Source: Clostridia bacterium
Lineage (GTDB): Bacteria > Bacillota > Clostridia > Oscillospirales > Acutalibacteraceae
NCBI GenBank assembly: GCA_017398485.1
Contig: JAFQFY010000033.1
Location: 1-64,000 of the forward strand
Reading direction: 5' to 3'
DNA length: 64,000 nucleotides
Made by a program: the position numbers and the translations under genes. The first letter of the stretch is position 1; each line of letters opens with the position of its first letter. Of this stretch, positions 36,045 through 45,475 are shown in pieces. The notes under the pieces were generated by a model that was not told the origin of the DNA, ran no database searches, and saw nothing but the letters and a program-made list of their open reading frames with translations.

Positions 36045-36695
36045 TCACAGCGATTTCAAGAAACTGACCAGCTTCTTCGCCATGATCGCGTGACCGGCGT
36101 CGTTGGGGTGCAGACCGTCGGGCACGTAGGTCTGCTTGATGATCTCGACGTTGGGTTGAATGCCCGAGGCGGCGAAGAAATCCAGCACCGGGAACGAGTA
36201 ATACTCCGCCACCTCGCGGATCGCGTCGACGTAGTCTTTAAGAGGACGGTAGTCATTGCTGCGAGTGACCTGTCCGTTGTCCTCATTCGTGCGGTGCAAG
36301 GGTGTGATGACCACCACGGGCACGCCGACGAAGGTTTCGGTCAGGTAGGTGTACAGCGTATGCAATGCGCCGTAAAAGGTCATCGGCGTGCGGTCGGCAA
36401 AGCACCCGAACGGCGCATCGCCGTGGGCGTAGTCGTTGGTGCCGCCGAACACGACGATAAGATCGGCTTCGCGCTGCATCTGTTCGGCGCGCATAATAAA
36501 ATCGCGGTCGTGGCGCTCGTCGGGGTTAAATGCGTGCTGGCGCGCGATGCGCGTGCCACTGACACCGTAGTTGACCGCCGTCGCGCCGAGCTCCTTTGCC
36601 GCGATATCGGCATAGCGCTTGCTCGGTTCGCTGACACCGTAGCCCTCGGTGATGCTGTCGCCTAAGAATAAGATAGTTTTATTATGAAGATCCAT
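36045..36695 (-). CDS. SGNH/GDSL-family hydrolase
   Basis: 216-residue cytosolic esterase-type protein with all four blocks: block I FLGDSITEGYG (catalytic Ser), block II YGVSGTRIA (Gly), block III FGGTNDYAHG (Asn) and block V DGLHPNDAGH (Asp, His). No signal peptide. Substrate unknown; relatives act on acyl or acetyl esters. It lies between dnaE and uvrB on the same strand, 22 and 29 bases from them, so it is in the operon without an obvious link to DNA metabolism. Confidence 0.9.
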   Translation of the reverse strand: MDLHNKTILFLGDSITEGYGVSEPSKRYADIAAKELGATAVNYGVSGTRIARQHAFNPDERHDRDFIMRAEQMQREADLIVVFGGTNDYAHGDAPFGCFADRTPMTFYGALHTLYTYLTETFVGVPVVVITPLHRTNEDNGQVTRSNDYRPLKDYVDAIREVAEYYSFPVLDFFAASGIQPNVEIIKQTYVPDGLHPNDAGHAIMAKKLVSFLKSL

Positions 36696-36717
36696 GCTGT
36701 AATCTATCCCCTTTTAT

Positions 36718-39700
36718 TTAATCCAGTTGGGCGACGTTGTCCTTGCCTAAAACTCGTTCGAGAGTGCGTATGAGCGCGTTGTTCGGCGTGACCCATAATT
36801 CGCGCGGTGCGCGCACTAACTTCCCGCTGTCCGCAAAACGGATATACACGGGTAACTCGCCGCCGTGTTGCGTCAACAGGCGCATCGCGTTCTCGTATGC
36901 GTCGCCGTGATCGGTGGGCAGGCGCAGATACAGACCGGCGCGCGCCGATGGTGCGGTTGCAGGATTGTAAGCGCTTTCACCTCGCTTGGGTGCTGCCGTC
37001 GGCGGCGTTTCGGGTACTGCCTCGACGCGCTCACCGAGCAGCTTCGGCTCTTTCTCTTCCTGCACGTCCAGACGGCCCTGCACAAGCAGGACTTGTCCTG
37101 CCTGTAACAGTGCCTCATGCTGGGCGAGCAGCTTTGGGAACGCTACCATTTCGATGGAGCCGTACAGGTCCTCGAGTTGCAGATATGCCATGCGTGCGCC
37201 CGATTTGGTCGTTTGCACGCGCACGCTGCCCACCATGCACAGCAGGCGCACCGTTGCGCCGTCGGGATAGGCGCCGGTGTCTTCTTCCACCGCGGTGAGC
37301 ACGCGATCCAGTCGATCGGTGCGCATGGTTTTGTAGTGCTCCTTATACGGCGTGAGGGGATGTCCCGACAGATACAGTCCGGTGGCGTCCTTTTCCATCT
37401 GCAACAATTCCGAGAACGGCAATTCTGCGACGTCTGGGACGGCGATCGGCATATCGCCTGCCGCTTCGGCGGCGTCGAAGAAGCCAACCTGTCCGTCGAC
37501 GGCATAGCGGTTTTGGTTATCCAGCTGATCGAGCAGCTGCGGTGTCATTTGCAGCATTTGACGGCGGTTGAGGCCCATGCCGTCGAACGCGCCGCAGCGG
37601 ATGAGGCTGTCGACACCGGGACGGTTAAACTCCCGTTGACCGCTCAGGCGTTTGCAGAAGTTGTAGAAATCGGTGTAGGGTCCGTTTTGCTCGCGTTCGC
37701 GTGTCAGTGCGTCGATGAAGCCGCGTCCGATGTTGCGCACGGCGAGCAGACCGAAGCGGATGTGGTCGCCCGACACCGCGAAGTCGGCACCGCTTTCGTT
37801 GACCGACGGCGGCAGCACGCGGATGCCCATCTTCTCGCTGTCACGGATATAGGTCACCACCTTACTGCTGCCGAATACGCTCGTCAGCAGGGCGGCCATA
37901 TACTCCTTGGGATACAGGCATTTGAGATAGGCGGTCTGATACGCTACGAGCGCGTAGGCGGCGGCGTGGGATTTGTTAAAGGCGTAGGACGCGAAGGAGG
38001 ACATTTCGTCGAAGATCGCGTTGGCGGTCGCGGCAGGCACACCGCGGCGCACGCAGCCTTCGACGACCACGTTTCCGTGCTCGTCGGTCAGACCGTTGAT
38101 GAAGATCTCGCGTTCCTGCTCCATGACCTTGTGCTTTTTCTTCGCCATGGCGCGGCGCACGACGTCGGCACGTCCGAACGAATAGCCGGCGAGCGCGCGG
38201 AACACCTGCATGACCTGCTCCTGATACACGATACAGCCGTAGGTCACGCGCAGGATCGGTTCGAGCAGGGGATGGGCGTAGCGCACGCGGTCGGGGTGAC
38301 GGCTGTTCTCAATGTAGCGCGGAATGGAGTCCATCGGACCCGGGCGATACAGCGAAATGACCGCGATGAGATCCTCGAAACGGGTCGGGCGCAGTTGCAT
38401 AAGCACGCGCTTGAGACCGCCGGATTCCATCTGGAACACGCCGTTGGACTGACCGGCAGACAGCATCGCGTATACGCGCTTTTCGTCGAGCGGAATGGTA
38501 CGGATATCGAAGTTGGGCGTGTGGCGGCGGATCATGCGCTCGGCATCTGCGATGACCGTGAGGTTGCGCAGGCCGAGGAAGTCCATTTTGAGCACGCCGA
38601 GTTCTTCCAGGTTATGCATCGGGTATTGCGTGGCGAGGGTATCGCGCGTCGTGCACAGCGGCACGTAGTCGCTCACGGGACGCGGCGCGATGACCACGCC
38701 GGCGGCGTGGGTGGAGGCGTTGCGCGGCATGCCCTCCACGCGGCGCGCCATATCCACGAGTTGCTTGACCTGCGGATCACTGTCGACGAGTTCTTTGAGC
38801 TTCGGGGTGGAGGCAAGCGCCTTGTCGAGTGTCATGTTGAGCGCCTGCGGCACGAGCTTGGCGACCTTGTCGCCGACGGCGTAGGGCAGTCCCATCGCGC
38901 GTGCGACGTCGCGCACGGCGGCGCGCGCCGCCATGGTGCCGAAGGTGATGATCTGCGCGACGCGGTCGGCGCCGTATTTTCCAATGACGTAGTCGATGAC
39001 CTGCTGACGCTTTTCGGTGCAGAAGTCGACGTCAAAGTCGGGCATGCTCACGCGCTCGGGATTTAAGAAACGCTCGAACAGAAGGTCGTATTGCAACGGG
39101 TCGATCATGGTGATGCCCATACAGTACGCGCACAGACTGCCGGCGCCCGAGCCACGCCCCGGTCCGACGGGGATGTCGTGGGTCTTCGCGTAGTTGACGT
39201 AATCCGCGACGATGAGGAAATAATCCGCATAGCCCATGCGTCGAATGACGCCGAGTTCGTATTCCAAGCGATCGGTGACGCTCTTGTCGGGAGTATCGCC
39301 GTAGAGACGGCGCATGCCCTCGCGGCAGAGTTTTTCCAAATATGCGTTGCTGTCGCCGCCGGGCGCGTCAAACGCCGGCAGTTTGATCTCACCGAAGGTG
39401 AAGTCTACCTGACAGCGGCGCGCGATGTCGACGGTGTTTTGCAACGCCTCGGGCGTATCCGAAAACAAGGCCGCCATCTCATCACCCGATTTGAGATAAA
39501 ACTCCTCGGTTTCGAAAGCGAGGTTGCTCGGTTCTTGCAGGGTGGTGGCAGTCTGGATACAACACAGCACGCGTTGCATGAGTGCGTCGTCCTTGGTCAA
39601 ATAGTGCGCGTCGTTGGTACACACCAGCGGCAGGCCCGTTTCCTCGGCAAGACGGCGAATGCCGGCGTTGACCGCGGCTTGCTCCTGCAGACCGTGGTTT

Positions 39701-40227
39701 TGCAATTCGAGATAGAAGTGGTCCTTGCCGAACACCGCGCCGTACCACTCGGCTTGTCGCTTGGCGGCGGCGTAGTCGTTATCCAACAGGCTTTGGGGGA
39801 TCTCGCCTGCCAGACACGCCGACAGGGCGATGAGTCCCTCGTGGTGTTGCTCGAGCAGCTCGTGGTCGACGCGCGGTCGAATATAGTACCCCTCGGTCCA
39901 CGCGGCGGATACCAGTTTGAGCAGGTTCTCGTAGCCTTTGTTGTTTTCGCACAGCAACACGAGGTGATGGTAGCGGCTGTCCGTGCCGTGCACCTTGTCG
40001 TGGCGCGAGCGCGGCGCAACGTACACTTCGCATCCGATGATCGGATGGACGCCCTGCGCCTTGGCTTCTTTATAAAAATCGATCGCGCCGTACATGGCAC
40101 CGTGGTCGGTGACGGCGACGGCCTCTTGTCCGAGCTCCTTCGCACGCGCGACCAGTGCCGGTATACGGCAAGCGCCGTCCAGCAGGCTGTATTCACTGTG
40201 AACGTGTAAATGAACAAATGGTTGCAC
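36718..40227 (-). CDS. dnaE: DNA polymerase III subunit alpha, DnaE type
   Basis: C-family replicative polymerase. N-terminal PHP domain (HVHSEYSLLDGA), catalytic motifs GPGRGSGAGSL and PDFDVDFC, the GVPAATANAIFDEM fingers region, and an OB domain near the end (VRLLCMVGSV). 1169 residues from GTG 40227, chosen because AAGGAGG lies 8 bases before it; longer frames run into whiA. This is DnaE-like, not PolC; Firmicutes commonly have both. Confidence 0.97.
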   Translation of the reverse strand: MQPFVHLHVHSEYSLLDGACRIPALVARAKELGQEAVAVTDHGAMYGAIDFYKEAKAQGVHPIIGCEVYVAPRSRHDKVHGTDSRYHHLVLLCENNKGYENLLKLVSAAWTEGYYIRPRVDHELLEQHHEGLIALSACLAGEIPQSLLDNDYAAAKRQAEWYGAVFGKDHFYLELQNHGLQEQAAVNAGIRRLAEETGLPLVCTNDAHYLTKDDALMQRVLCCIQTATTLQEPSNLAFETEEFYLKSGDEMAALFSDTPEALQNTVDIARRCQVDFTFGEIKLPAFDAPGGDSNAYLEKLCREGMRRLYGDTPDKSVTDRLEYELGVIRRMGYADYFLIVADYVNYAKTHDIPVGPGRGSGAGSLCAYCMGITMIDPLQYDLLFERFLNPERVSMPDFDVDFCTEKRQQVIDYVIGKYGADRVAQIITFGTMAARAAVRDVARAMGLPYAVGDKVAKLVPQALNMTLDKALASTPKLKELVDSDPQVKQLVDMARRVEGMPRNASTHAAGVVIAPRPVSDYVPLCTTRDTLATQYPMHNLEELGVLKMDFLGLRNLTVIADAERMIRRHTPNFDIRTIPLDEKRVYAMLSAGQSNGVFQMESGGLKRVLMQLRPTRFEDLIAVISLYRPGPMDSIPRYIENSRHPDRVRYAHPLLEPILRVTYGCIVYQEQVMQVFRALAGYSFGRADVVRRAMAKKKHKVMEQEREIFINGLTDEHGNVVVEGCVRRGVPAATANAIFDEMSSFASYAFNKSHAAAYALVAYQTAYLKCLYPKEYMAALLTSVFGSSKVVTYIRDSEKMGIRVLPPSVNESGADFAVSGDHIRFGLLAVRNIGRGFIDALTREREQNGPYTDFYNFCKRLSGQREFNRPGVDSLIRCGAFDGMGLNRRQMLQMTPQLLDQLDNQNRYAVDGQVGFFDAAEAAGDMPIAVPDVAELPFSELLQMEKDATGLYLSGHPLTPYKEHYKTMRTDRLDRVLTAVEEDTGAYPDGATVRLLCMVGSVRVQTTKSGARMAYLQLEDLYGSIEMVAFPKLLAQHEALLQAGQVLLVQGRLDVQEEKEPKLLGERVEAVPETPPTAAPKRGESAYNPATAPSARAGLYLRLPTDHGDAYENAMRLLTQHGGELPVYIRFADSGKLVRAPRELWVTPNNALIRTLERVLGKDNVAQLD

Positions 40228-40246
40228 AGACGGCACCTCCTTGCGG

Positions 40247-41158
40247 TTAGTTTTTGTCTTTGAGTTCGTCTGCGATGGCAATCAGCCGTTGCAGACGGTG
40301 GTTGACGCCACTGCGGCTCAGCGGTGGGTCGAGCGCCGCACCGAGTTCGCGCAGGGACATATCGGGGTTATCCAGACGCAACTGTGCCAGTTCGCGCAGT
40401 TGCGGCGTCAGCGTTGACAGTGCGCCGGCTTTTTGTATGCGGCGCACGGCGTCCATCTGCGCGCCTGCCGCCGCGACGGTCTTGTCGATGTTGGCCTGCT
40501 CGCAGTTGAGGCGGCGGTTGGTTTCGTTGCGGATGCTCTTGACCATTTTGGCGCTCATTACTTCCAGTGCGCCGTGCGACGCGCCGAGATAGGTCAGGCA
40601 GTCCTCAATGCGCTCGCTCTCTTTGAGATAGACGATATGCGAGCCGTTACGGTTGACCAATTTTGCCGGAAACCCCTCCTCGCGCAACAGTGCGAGCAGA
40701 TCGCGGCTGAGGTTATAGTAAGGGACGCTGAATTCGAGGTGATAGTCGCGTTCGGGGTTGGTCACCGCGCCGCAGACGAGGAACGCGCCGCGCAGCACGG
40801 CGCGTGCGCATGCGTCGCAGTCAAGGTTGGCGCGGTTGAGCCGCACGGTGAAATCCGTCAGGCTGTGCCCGTATTGTTCCAAGATCGCCCTGCGCACTTG
40901 TTCGTCGGGGAAGGAGCAGGCGTGCAGAGTCGTGCGACGCCGCAGGGTCTCGCGGCGCGGCGGCTGGGTGCCGCACACCTTGGATACCAGATAGGAATAC
41001 AGATCGGCGACAGCCGCCTGCTCGGTTTGCAGGGAGATCTCCTTGCCGCCGAATGCGTGACCAAACTGCAACATGCCGTACGCCATTGCGGCGCGACAGC
41101 AGGGCTTGTTCGGCAGGCTATCCGTTATTTCTTTTTTCACGTCAGAGGAAAAAGACAC
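40247..41158 (-). CDS. whiA: DNA-binding protein WhiA
   Basis: Sporulation/cell-division regulator conserved in Gram-positives: an N-terminal LAGLIDADG-homing-endonuclease-like domain (VKKEITDSLP, RGAFLVCGAVTNPERDYHLEF) and a C-terminal helix-turn-helix (LRELGAALDPPLSRSGVNHRL). 303 residues from GTG 41158, preceded by AAGGAGG. It usually follows rapZ and yvcK; here murB is the direct neighbour and those genes are absent. Confidence 0.96.
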   Translation of the reverse strand: MSFSSDVKKEITDSLPNKPCCRAAMAYGMLQFGHAFGGKEISLQTEQAAVADLYSYLVSKVCGTQPPRRETLRRRTTLHACSFPDEQVRRAILEQYGHSLTDFTVRLNRANLDCDACARAVLRGAFLVCGAVTNPERDYHLEFSVPYYNLSRDLLALLREEGFPAKLVNRNGSHIVYLKESERIEDCLTYLGASHGALEVMSAKMVKSIRNETNRRLNCEQANIDKTVAAAGAQMDAVRRIQKAGALSTLTPQLRELAQLRLDNPDMSLRELGAALDPPLSRSGVNHRLQRLIAIADELKDKN

Positions 41159-41189
41159 GGCTGACCCTCCTTTTTTTGCATCTGTTATG

Positions 41190-42113
41190 TTAAAATTCGC
41201 CGACAAACCGTACTTCCGGCTCAAGGCGTACCTTCGCCGATTTCCACACGGCGGCCTGCACGTCCTCACACAGTTGACACAGGTCTTTAGCGGTAGCGTT
41301 GCCGCGGTTGACGACGAAGCCGGCGTGTTTTTCGCTGACCTGTGCGTCGCCCACGCGATACCCCTTTAATCCGGCCTGCTCCACGAGCGCGCCGGCAAAA
41401 TGCCCTTGCGGCCGTTTAAAAAAACTGCCTGCGCTGGGGAATTCCAGCGGTTGTTTTTCTTGGCGTTTGCCGATGAGCTCCTTCATGCGTGCGGCAATCG
41501 CGCCTTGTTCGCCGCGGTTAAGTTTGAAATATACACCGGTGACGATCACGCGCTCGTCGTCGGCGCGATCCATGAGCGCGCTGTGGCGATAGCCGAGCGC
41601 CAGTTCGTCGGCGTTCAGTGTCACGGGCGTACCGTCGGCGGTGACGCCGTCGATCCTTTCGACGACCTGTGCCATCTCGCCGCCGTAGGCGCCGGCGTTC
41701 ATATAGACGGCGCCGCCCACCGTGCCGGGAATGCCGTAGGCAAATTCCAGACCCGTGAGGCTGTTGTCGCGCGCGAACAGGCACAGCCGTTGCAGGGTCA
41801 TGCCGGCATTGCAATACACGGTGGTATCGTCGACGAGCGACACGCGCGCGGCGCGGCTGTCAAAGTGCAGTACGGCGCCGCGAATACCGCGGTCGCCGAC
41901 GAGCAGATTGGAGCCGTTGCCCAGCCAAAACCACGGGATATTCTCACGGCGACAGCAGGCGACGATTGCGGTGAGCGCGGCCGCGTCGGGAACGGTGACG
42001 AGCAGATCCGCCGGTCCACCGACGCGAAAGGTGGTCATTTGCGCCATCGGCACGTTCGTCGCGACGGTACAGCCGCAGGCTTGTGCCGTTTTGATAAGTG
42101 ACTCGAAATTCAT
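41190..42113 (-). CDS. murB: UDP-N-acetylenolpyruvoylglucosamine reductase
   Basis: FAD-dependent enzyme of UDP-MurNAc synthesis. FAD-binding segments TTFRVGGPADLLV and LGNGSNLLVGDRGIRG, YGIPGTVGGAVYMNAGAYGGE, and the C-terminal PSAGSFFKRPQG holding the catalytic Ser; final Glu in LEPEVRF. 307 residues, type II-like. ATG 42113 follows GGAAGGCGGAG. Confidence 0.96.
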   Translation of the reverse strand: MNFESLIKTAQACGCTVATNVPMAQMTTFRVGGPADLLVTVPDAAALTAIVACCRRENIPWFWLGNGSNLLVGDRGIRGAVLHFDSRAARVSLVDDTTVYCNAGMTLQRLCLFARDNSLTGLEFAYGIPGTVGGAVYMNAGAYGGEMAQVVERIDGVTADGTPVTLNADELALGYRHSALMDRADDERVIVTGVYFKLNRGEQGAIAARMKELIGKRQEKQPLEFPSAGSFFKRPQGHFAGALVEQAGLKGYRVGDAQVSEKHAGFVVNRGNATAKDLCQLCEDVQAAVWKSAKVRLEPEVRFVGEF

Positions 42114-42134
42114 GCGAACTCCGCCTTCCGTGCG

Positions 42135-43085
42135 TTATAATGCGGCGTCAAGATACGCCGCGCCGATGATACCGGCGTCGTTGCCGAGCTCGGCGGCGCA
42201 CAGCACCGTCTTACTCTCGGTGTTTTGTGCGTATTGTTCACGCGCCACGATCTCGCGTACGGGCGCGAGCAGGGTCTCGCCCTCGTGGCTGATACCGCCG
42301 CCGACGCACAGCACTTGCGGCTGGAAGATATTGACCATGTTGGTCAGACCGCAGGCGAGATAGCGGATATAGGTATCCACCACCTGCTTGGCGGTCTCGT
42401 CGCCCTCGCGCATGGCATCGAAGGCGGTGCGCCCGTTGACGCGCGTGCCGCCATCCGATAACGCCCACATTTTGCTGTCTTTGTTTGTCTGCATGGCGGC
42501 TTTGGTCTGGCGGATGAGCGCGGTTGCGGAGGAATACGCCTCCCAGCAGCCGCGCCGACCGCAGGAACAAGGCTCGCCGTCAGCGACAATAACGGTGTGA
42601 CCGAGCTCGCCGCCGGCGAAGTTGTGACCGGAGACGATGGTGCCGTCGACGATGGCGCCGCCGCCGACACCCGTGCCGAGCGTGATGCATACCGCGTGGC
42701 GCGTGCCCTTGGCGGCGCCGGCGAGCACCTCACCGTAGGCGGCGGCGTTGGCATCGTTTTCGATGCGAACGGTCTTGCCGAGCAGTTTTTCCAGTTTTTC
42801 TTGCAGCGGCTCGTTGACAAAGCCGAGGTTTTCGGCACGCTCAATGACCCCTTTATCCAAGTTGCAGGATCCGGGACATCCGACACCGACACCGTCGATA
42901 TCGTCCATGGTCAATCCGGCGTTTTTCACTGCCTCGCGGCTGACGCGCGCCATGTCGGCGATGATCTCGTCAGCAGGACGCGGCATGTTGGTCTTGCAAT
43001 TCGCGGTGGCAACGAGTTTATACTCTTTATCTACGACGCCGGCGACGATGTTGGTGCCGCCGAGGTCAATACCGATGCGATACAT
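42135..43085 (-). CDS. glcK: ROK-family glucokinase
   Basis: Phosphorylates glucose with ATP; 316 residues. N-terminal phosphate loop DLGGTNIVAG, VGVGCPG, the substrate motif GAKGTRH/ LGTGVGGG, GGELGHTVI, and the ROK zinc signature CSCGRRGCWEAY. It directly follows hprK, so the pair couples glucose phosphorylation and HPr-based catabolite control. Starts ATG 43085 after TTAGGAGG. Confidence 0.93.
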   Translation of the reverse strand: MYRIGIDLGGTNIVAGVVDKEYKLVATANCKTNMPRPADEIIADMARVSREAVKNAGLTMDDIDGVGVGCPGSCNLDKGVIERAENLGFVNEPLQEKLEKLLGKTVRIENDANAAAYGEVLAGAAKGTRHAVCITLGTGVGGGAIVDGTIVSGHNFAGGELGHTVIVADGEPCSCGRRGCWEAYSSATALIRQTKAAMQTNKDSKMWALSDGGTRVNGRTAFDAMREGDETAKQVVDTYIRYLACGLTNMVNIFQPQVLCVGGGISHEGETLLAPVREIVAREQYAQNTESKTVLCAAELGNDAGIIGAAYLDAAL

Positions 43086-43128
43086 AATGAAATCCTCCTA
43101 AGGTATATGCACGTGACGTGCCGTTATC

Positions 43129-44100
43129 TCAATATTTGCTCCAATCGTCCACGAGGCCTTCCGGCAGGCCGGTCTCGTCGGTCATGCCCAGCTTGTGCAG
43201 CAGTTCGTTGGCGGCGTTGTAGCCCATTTTCTTCTGGCGGTTGGACATGGCGGCGACTTCGATGATGATGGCAAGGTTACGTCCCGGTTTAACGGGGATG
43301 GTGATGGTCGGGATGTCGATGCCGAGGATATCCATCGTTTGGTTGCTGGTGCCCATGCGGTCGTACACCTTGTCGTTGTCCCACGGCTCCATCTGAATGG
43401 CGACGTCGATCTTTTCGGTGTTCTTGATCGAGCCGATACCGAAGATGCGGCGCACGTTGACGATGCCGATGCCGCGCAGCTCGATAAAGTGGCGGATGTT
43501 CAGCGGCGCGGAGCCGACCAGCGTCTTGGCAGACACGCGGCGGATCTCGACCGCATCGTCGGCAATGAGGCGGTGGCCGCGTTTGAGCAGTTCCATGGCG
43601 GTTTCGCTCTTACCGATACCGCTGTCGCCGAGCAACAGCACGCCTTCGCCGTAGACCTCGACGAGCACGCCGTGACGGGTGACGCGCGGCGCGAGTTCAA
43701 CGTTGAGATACGCGATGAGCGCCGCCATCAGGCCGGAGGTGGCCTCTTTGCTGCGTAGCAGCGGCACGCCGTGCTTCTCACAGCTCTGCATCAGCTCATC
43801 GAAGATCGGCAGATTGCGCGTGATAATGATCGCCGGCGGATTGGTGGCGACGAGCTCGTCGATATGGATGGCGCGCAGGTCTTCCGGCAGGTTATCCAAG
43901 AAGCCGTGCTCGGTCTTGCCCAACACCTGGATGCGGTCGCTGTCGAAGAAATCAAGATAGCCGCTCAACGCGAGGCCGGGACGGTTGACGTCGCTGGAAA
44001 CGATCATGCGCTCCTCGGGTGGGGACGGCATATACAGCGTTTCCAACGAGGTTTCCTTGATGATGGCGGAAAGCGGCACGGTGTAGCTTTGTTTTGTCAT
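43129..44100 (-). CDS. hprK: HPr kinase/phosphorylase
   Basis: Phosphorylates HPr at Ser46, controlling carbon catabolite repression. Walker A GDSGIGKSE (K164), LIADDAVEIRR, and the signature ELRGIGIVNVRRIFG. 323 residues. ATG 44100 has CGGAGGTCG upstream. It begins the long minus-strand cluster that runs through glcK, murB, whiA, dnaE and uvrBA. Confidence 0.97.
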   Translation of the reverse strand: MTKQSYTVPLSAIIKETSLETLYMPSPPEERMIVSSDVNRPGLALSGYLDFFDSDRIQVLGKTEHGFLDNLPEDLRAIHIDELVATNPPAIIITRNLPIFDELMQSCEKHGVPLLRSKEATSGLMAALIAYLNVELAPRVTRHGVLVEVYGEGVLLLGDSGIGKSETAMELLKRGHRLIADDAVEIRRVSAKTLVGSAPLNIRHFIELRGIGIVNVRRIFGIGSIKNTEKIDVAIQMEPWDNDKVYDRMGTSNQTMDILGIDIPTITIPVKPGRNLAIIIEVAAMSNRQKKMGYNAANELLHKLGMTDETGLPEGLVDDWSKY

Positions 44101-44205
44101 GATTACGACCTCCGTTTTTGTCGGAATATTATAAAAACTTATAATTAATTATATTCTATCATATATTTTACGGATATGGAAGTAGAAATTATACTTTTTC
44201 GCATG

Positions 44206-44245
44206 AAAAAAAGCGGTGCCGCCGCAAAAGAGGGTGGCACCGCTT
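44206..44245 (-). terminator. Terminator of the CDF transporter gene
   Basis: AAGCGGTGCC / GGCACCGCTT 10-bp stem with a 15-base loop, followed by TTTTT on the minus strand, 58 bases after the CDF stop. Confidence 0.85.
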
Positions 44246-44303
44246 GATTTACGGTGACGCGAATCATCCGCACGATTTAAAAAGACGGATCACACGTGTC
44301 GTT

Positions 44304-45470
44304 TTATGTATATTTCGTTTCCACCTGAATAACGGTAAACAGCCGCTCGTCGATCGCCTGTAAGCGTTTCTCGATGCGCGACGGCAGTTGAGATTTGTCG
44401 GGATAGTCGAACGGCACGACCACGTCGAAGATGAGGTTGGTGTGGCTCGGGCCGAACACCACGCGGAAATCGTGCAACGACAGCCGCTCGTCGATCGCGG
44501 TCAGCTCGCCGACTGCCAGTTCTTTGAGCCGTAGGGTCTCGGGATCGTTCGTGTCGATCGGGTCCATGTGGATGCAGGTGATGACGTTAAATTTGCGCAT
44601 CAGCTCGCGCTCGACGAGATCGATGATGTCGTGGCTCTCAATCATGTCGCGGTCGGCAGGCACCTCGGCGTGCAGCGAGGCGATGACCCGACCGGGTCCG
44701 TAGTCGTGCACCATCATATCGTGGATACCCACCACGCCGTCAAAGGACAGTACGGTTTCTTCGATATCCTTAACGAGTTGTTCGTCGGGCGCCTGTCCGA
44801 GCAGAGGAGATACGGTCTGGCGAATGACCGAGAAGCCGGACCACACGACGAACAGCGCTACCAGCAGGCCGATATAGCCGTCCAGCTCCCAGCTTGTGAA
44901 GCGGCTCACCAGCGCCGATACGAGCACCAGTGTCGTGCAGATGACGTCGTTGCGGCTGTCGATGCCTGCCGCAATGATGGCGTCGGAGTCGATGGTCTTG
45001 CCGATATAGCGGTTGAACACCGCCATCCATAATTTAATGAGGATTGCCGCGACCAGAATGACGAGGGATATCGCGGAATGGTCCGACGGCGTGGGGTTAA
45101 AGATCTTCTCGACCGAGGAGACGGCGACCTCGAAGCCGGCGAGGATGATAAGTACCGCCACGCCCATAGTGGAGAGGTATTCCATGCGTCCGTGGCCGAA
45201 GGGGTGGTCGCGGTCGGCAGGCGCGTTGGACAGCTTGAAGCCTACCAGCGTGACGATGACCGATCCGGCGTCCGAAAGGTTGTTAAAGGCGTCTGCGATA
45301 ACGGCCAAACTGCCGGACAGGATACCGGCGAGCAATTTGATGCCGAACAACACAAGGTTGCACACCAGACCGGTGATACCGGCGAGTTGGCCGTAGGCAT
45401 AGCGTACCGATGGCTGTTTTACGTTGTCTGCGTCTGCGACGAAGCGGCGCACGAGCCATTTTGTCAGCAT
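44304..45470 (-). CDS. Cation diffusion facilitator family transporter
   Basis: 388-residue divalent-metal/proton antiporter. Six helices; metal-binding pairs ADAFNNLSDAGS (helix 2) and DSIIAAGIDSRNDV-type helix 5 (DAIIAAGIDSRND), plus the DHPFGHGRMEYLS signature. A C-terminal cytosolic domain contains MVHDYGPGRVIASLHAEV. Metal (Mn, Fe or Zn) cannot be told. It follows the NUDIX-HAD gene by 5 bases. Confidence 0.94.
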   Translation of the reverse strand: MLTKWLVRRFVADADNVKQPSVRYAYGQLAGITGLVCNLVLFGIKLLAGILSGSLAVIADAFNNLSDAGSVIVTLVGFKLSNAPADRDHPFGHGRMEYLSTMGVAVLIILAGFEVAVSSVEKIFNPTPSDHSAISLVILVAAILIKLWMAVFNRYIGKTIDSDAIIAAGIDSRNDVICTTLVLVSALVSRFTSWELDGYIGLLVALFVVWSGFSVIRQTVSPLLGQAPDEQLVKDIEETVLSFDGVVGIHDMMVHDYGPGRVIASLHAEVPADRDMIESHDIIDLVERELMRKFNVITCIHMDPIDTNDPETLRLKELAVGELTAIDERLSLHDFRVVFGPSHTNLIFDVVVPFDYPDKSQLPSRIEKRLQAIDERLFTVIQVETKYT

Positions 45471-45475
45471 AGAGT

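Noticed and set aside
37117..39066. 649-codon plus-strand frame inside dnaE
   Set aside because: Antisense shadow; dnaE on the minus strand has all catalytic motifs.
44206..44250. Plus strand contains AGGGTGGCACCGC, very close to the T-box antitermination motif
   Set aside because: No gene lies downstream on the plus strand and no paired terminator follows there; the segment is the reverse arm of the CDF gene terminator.
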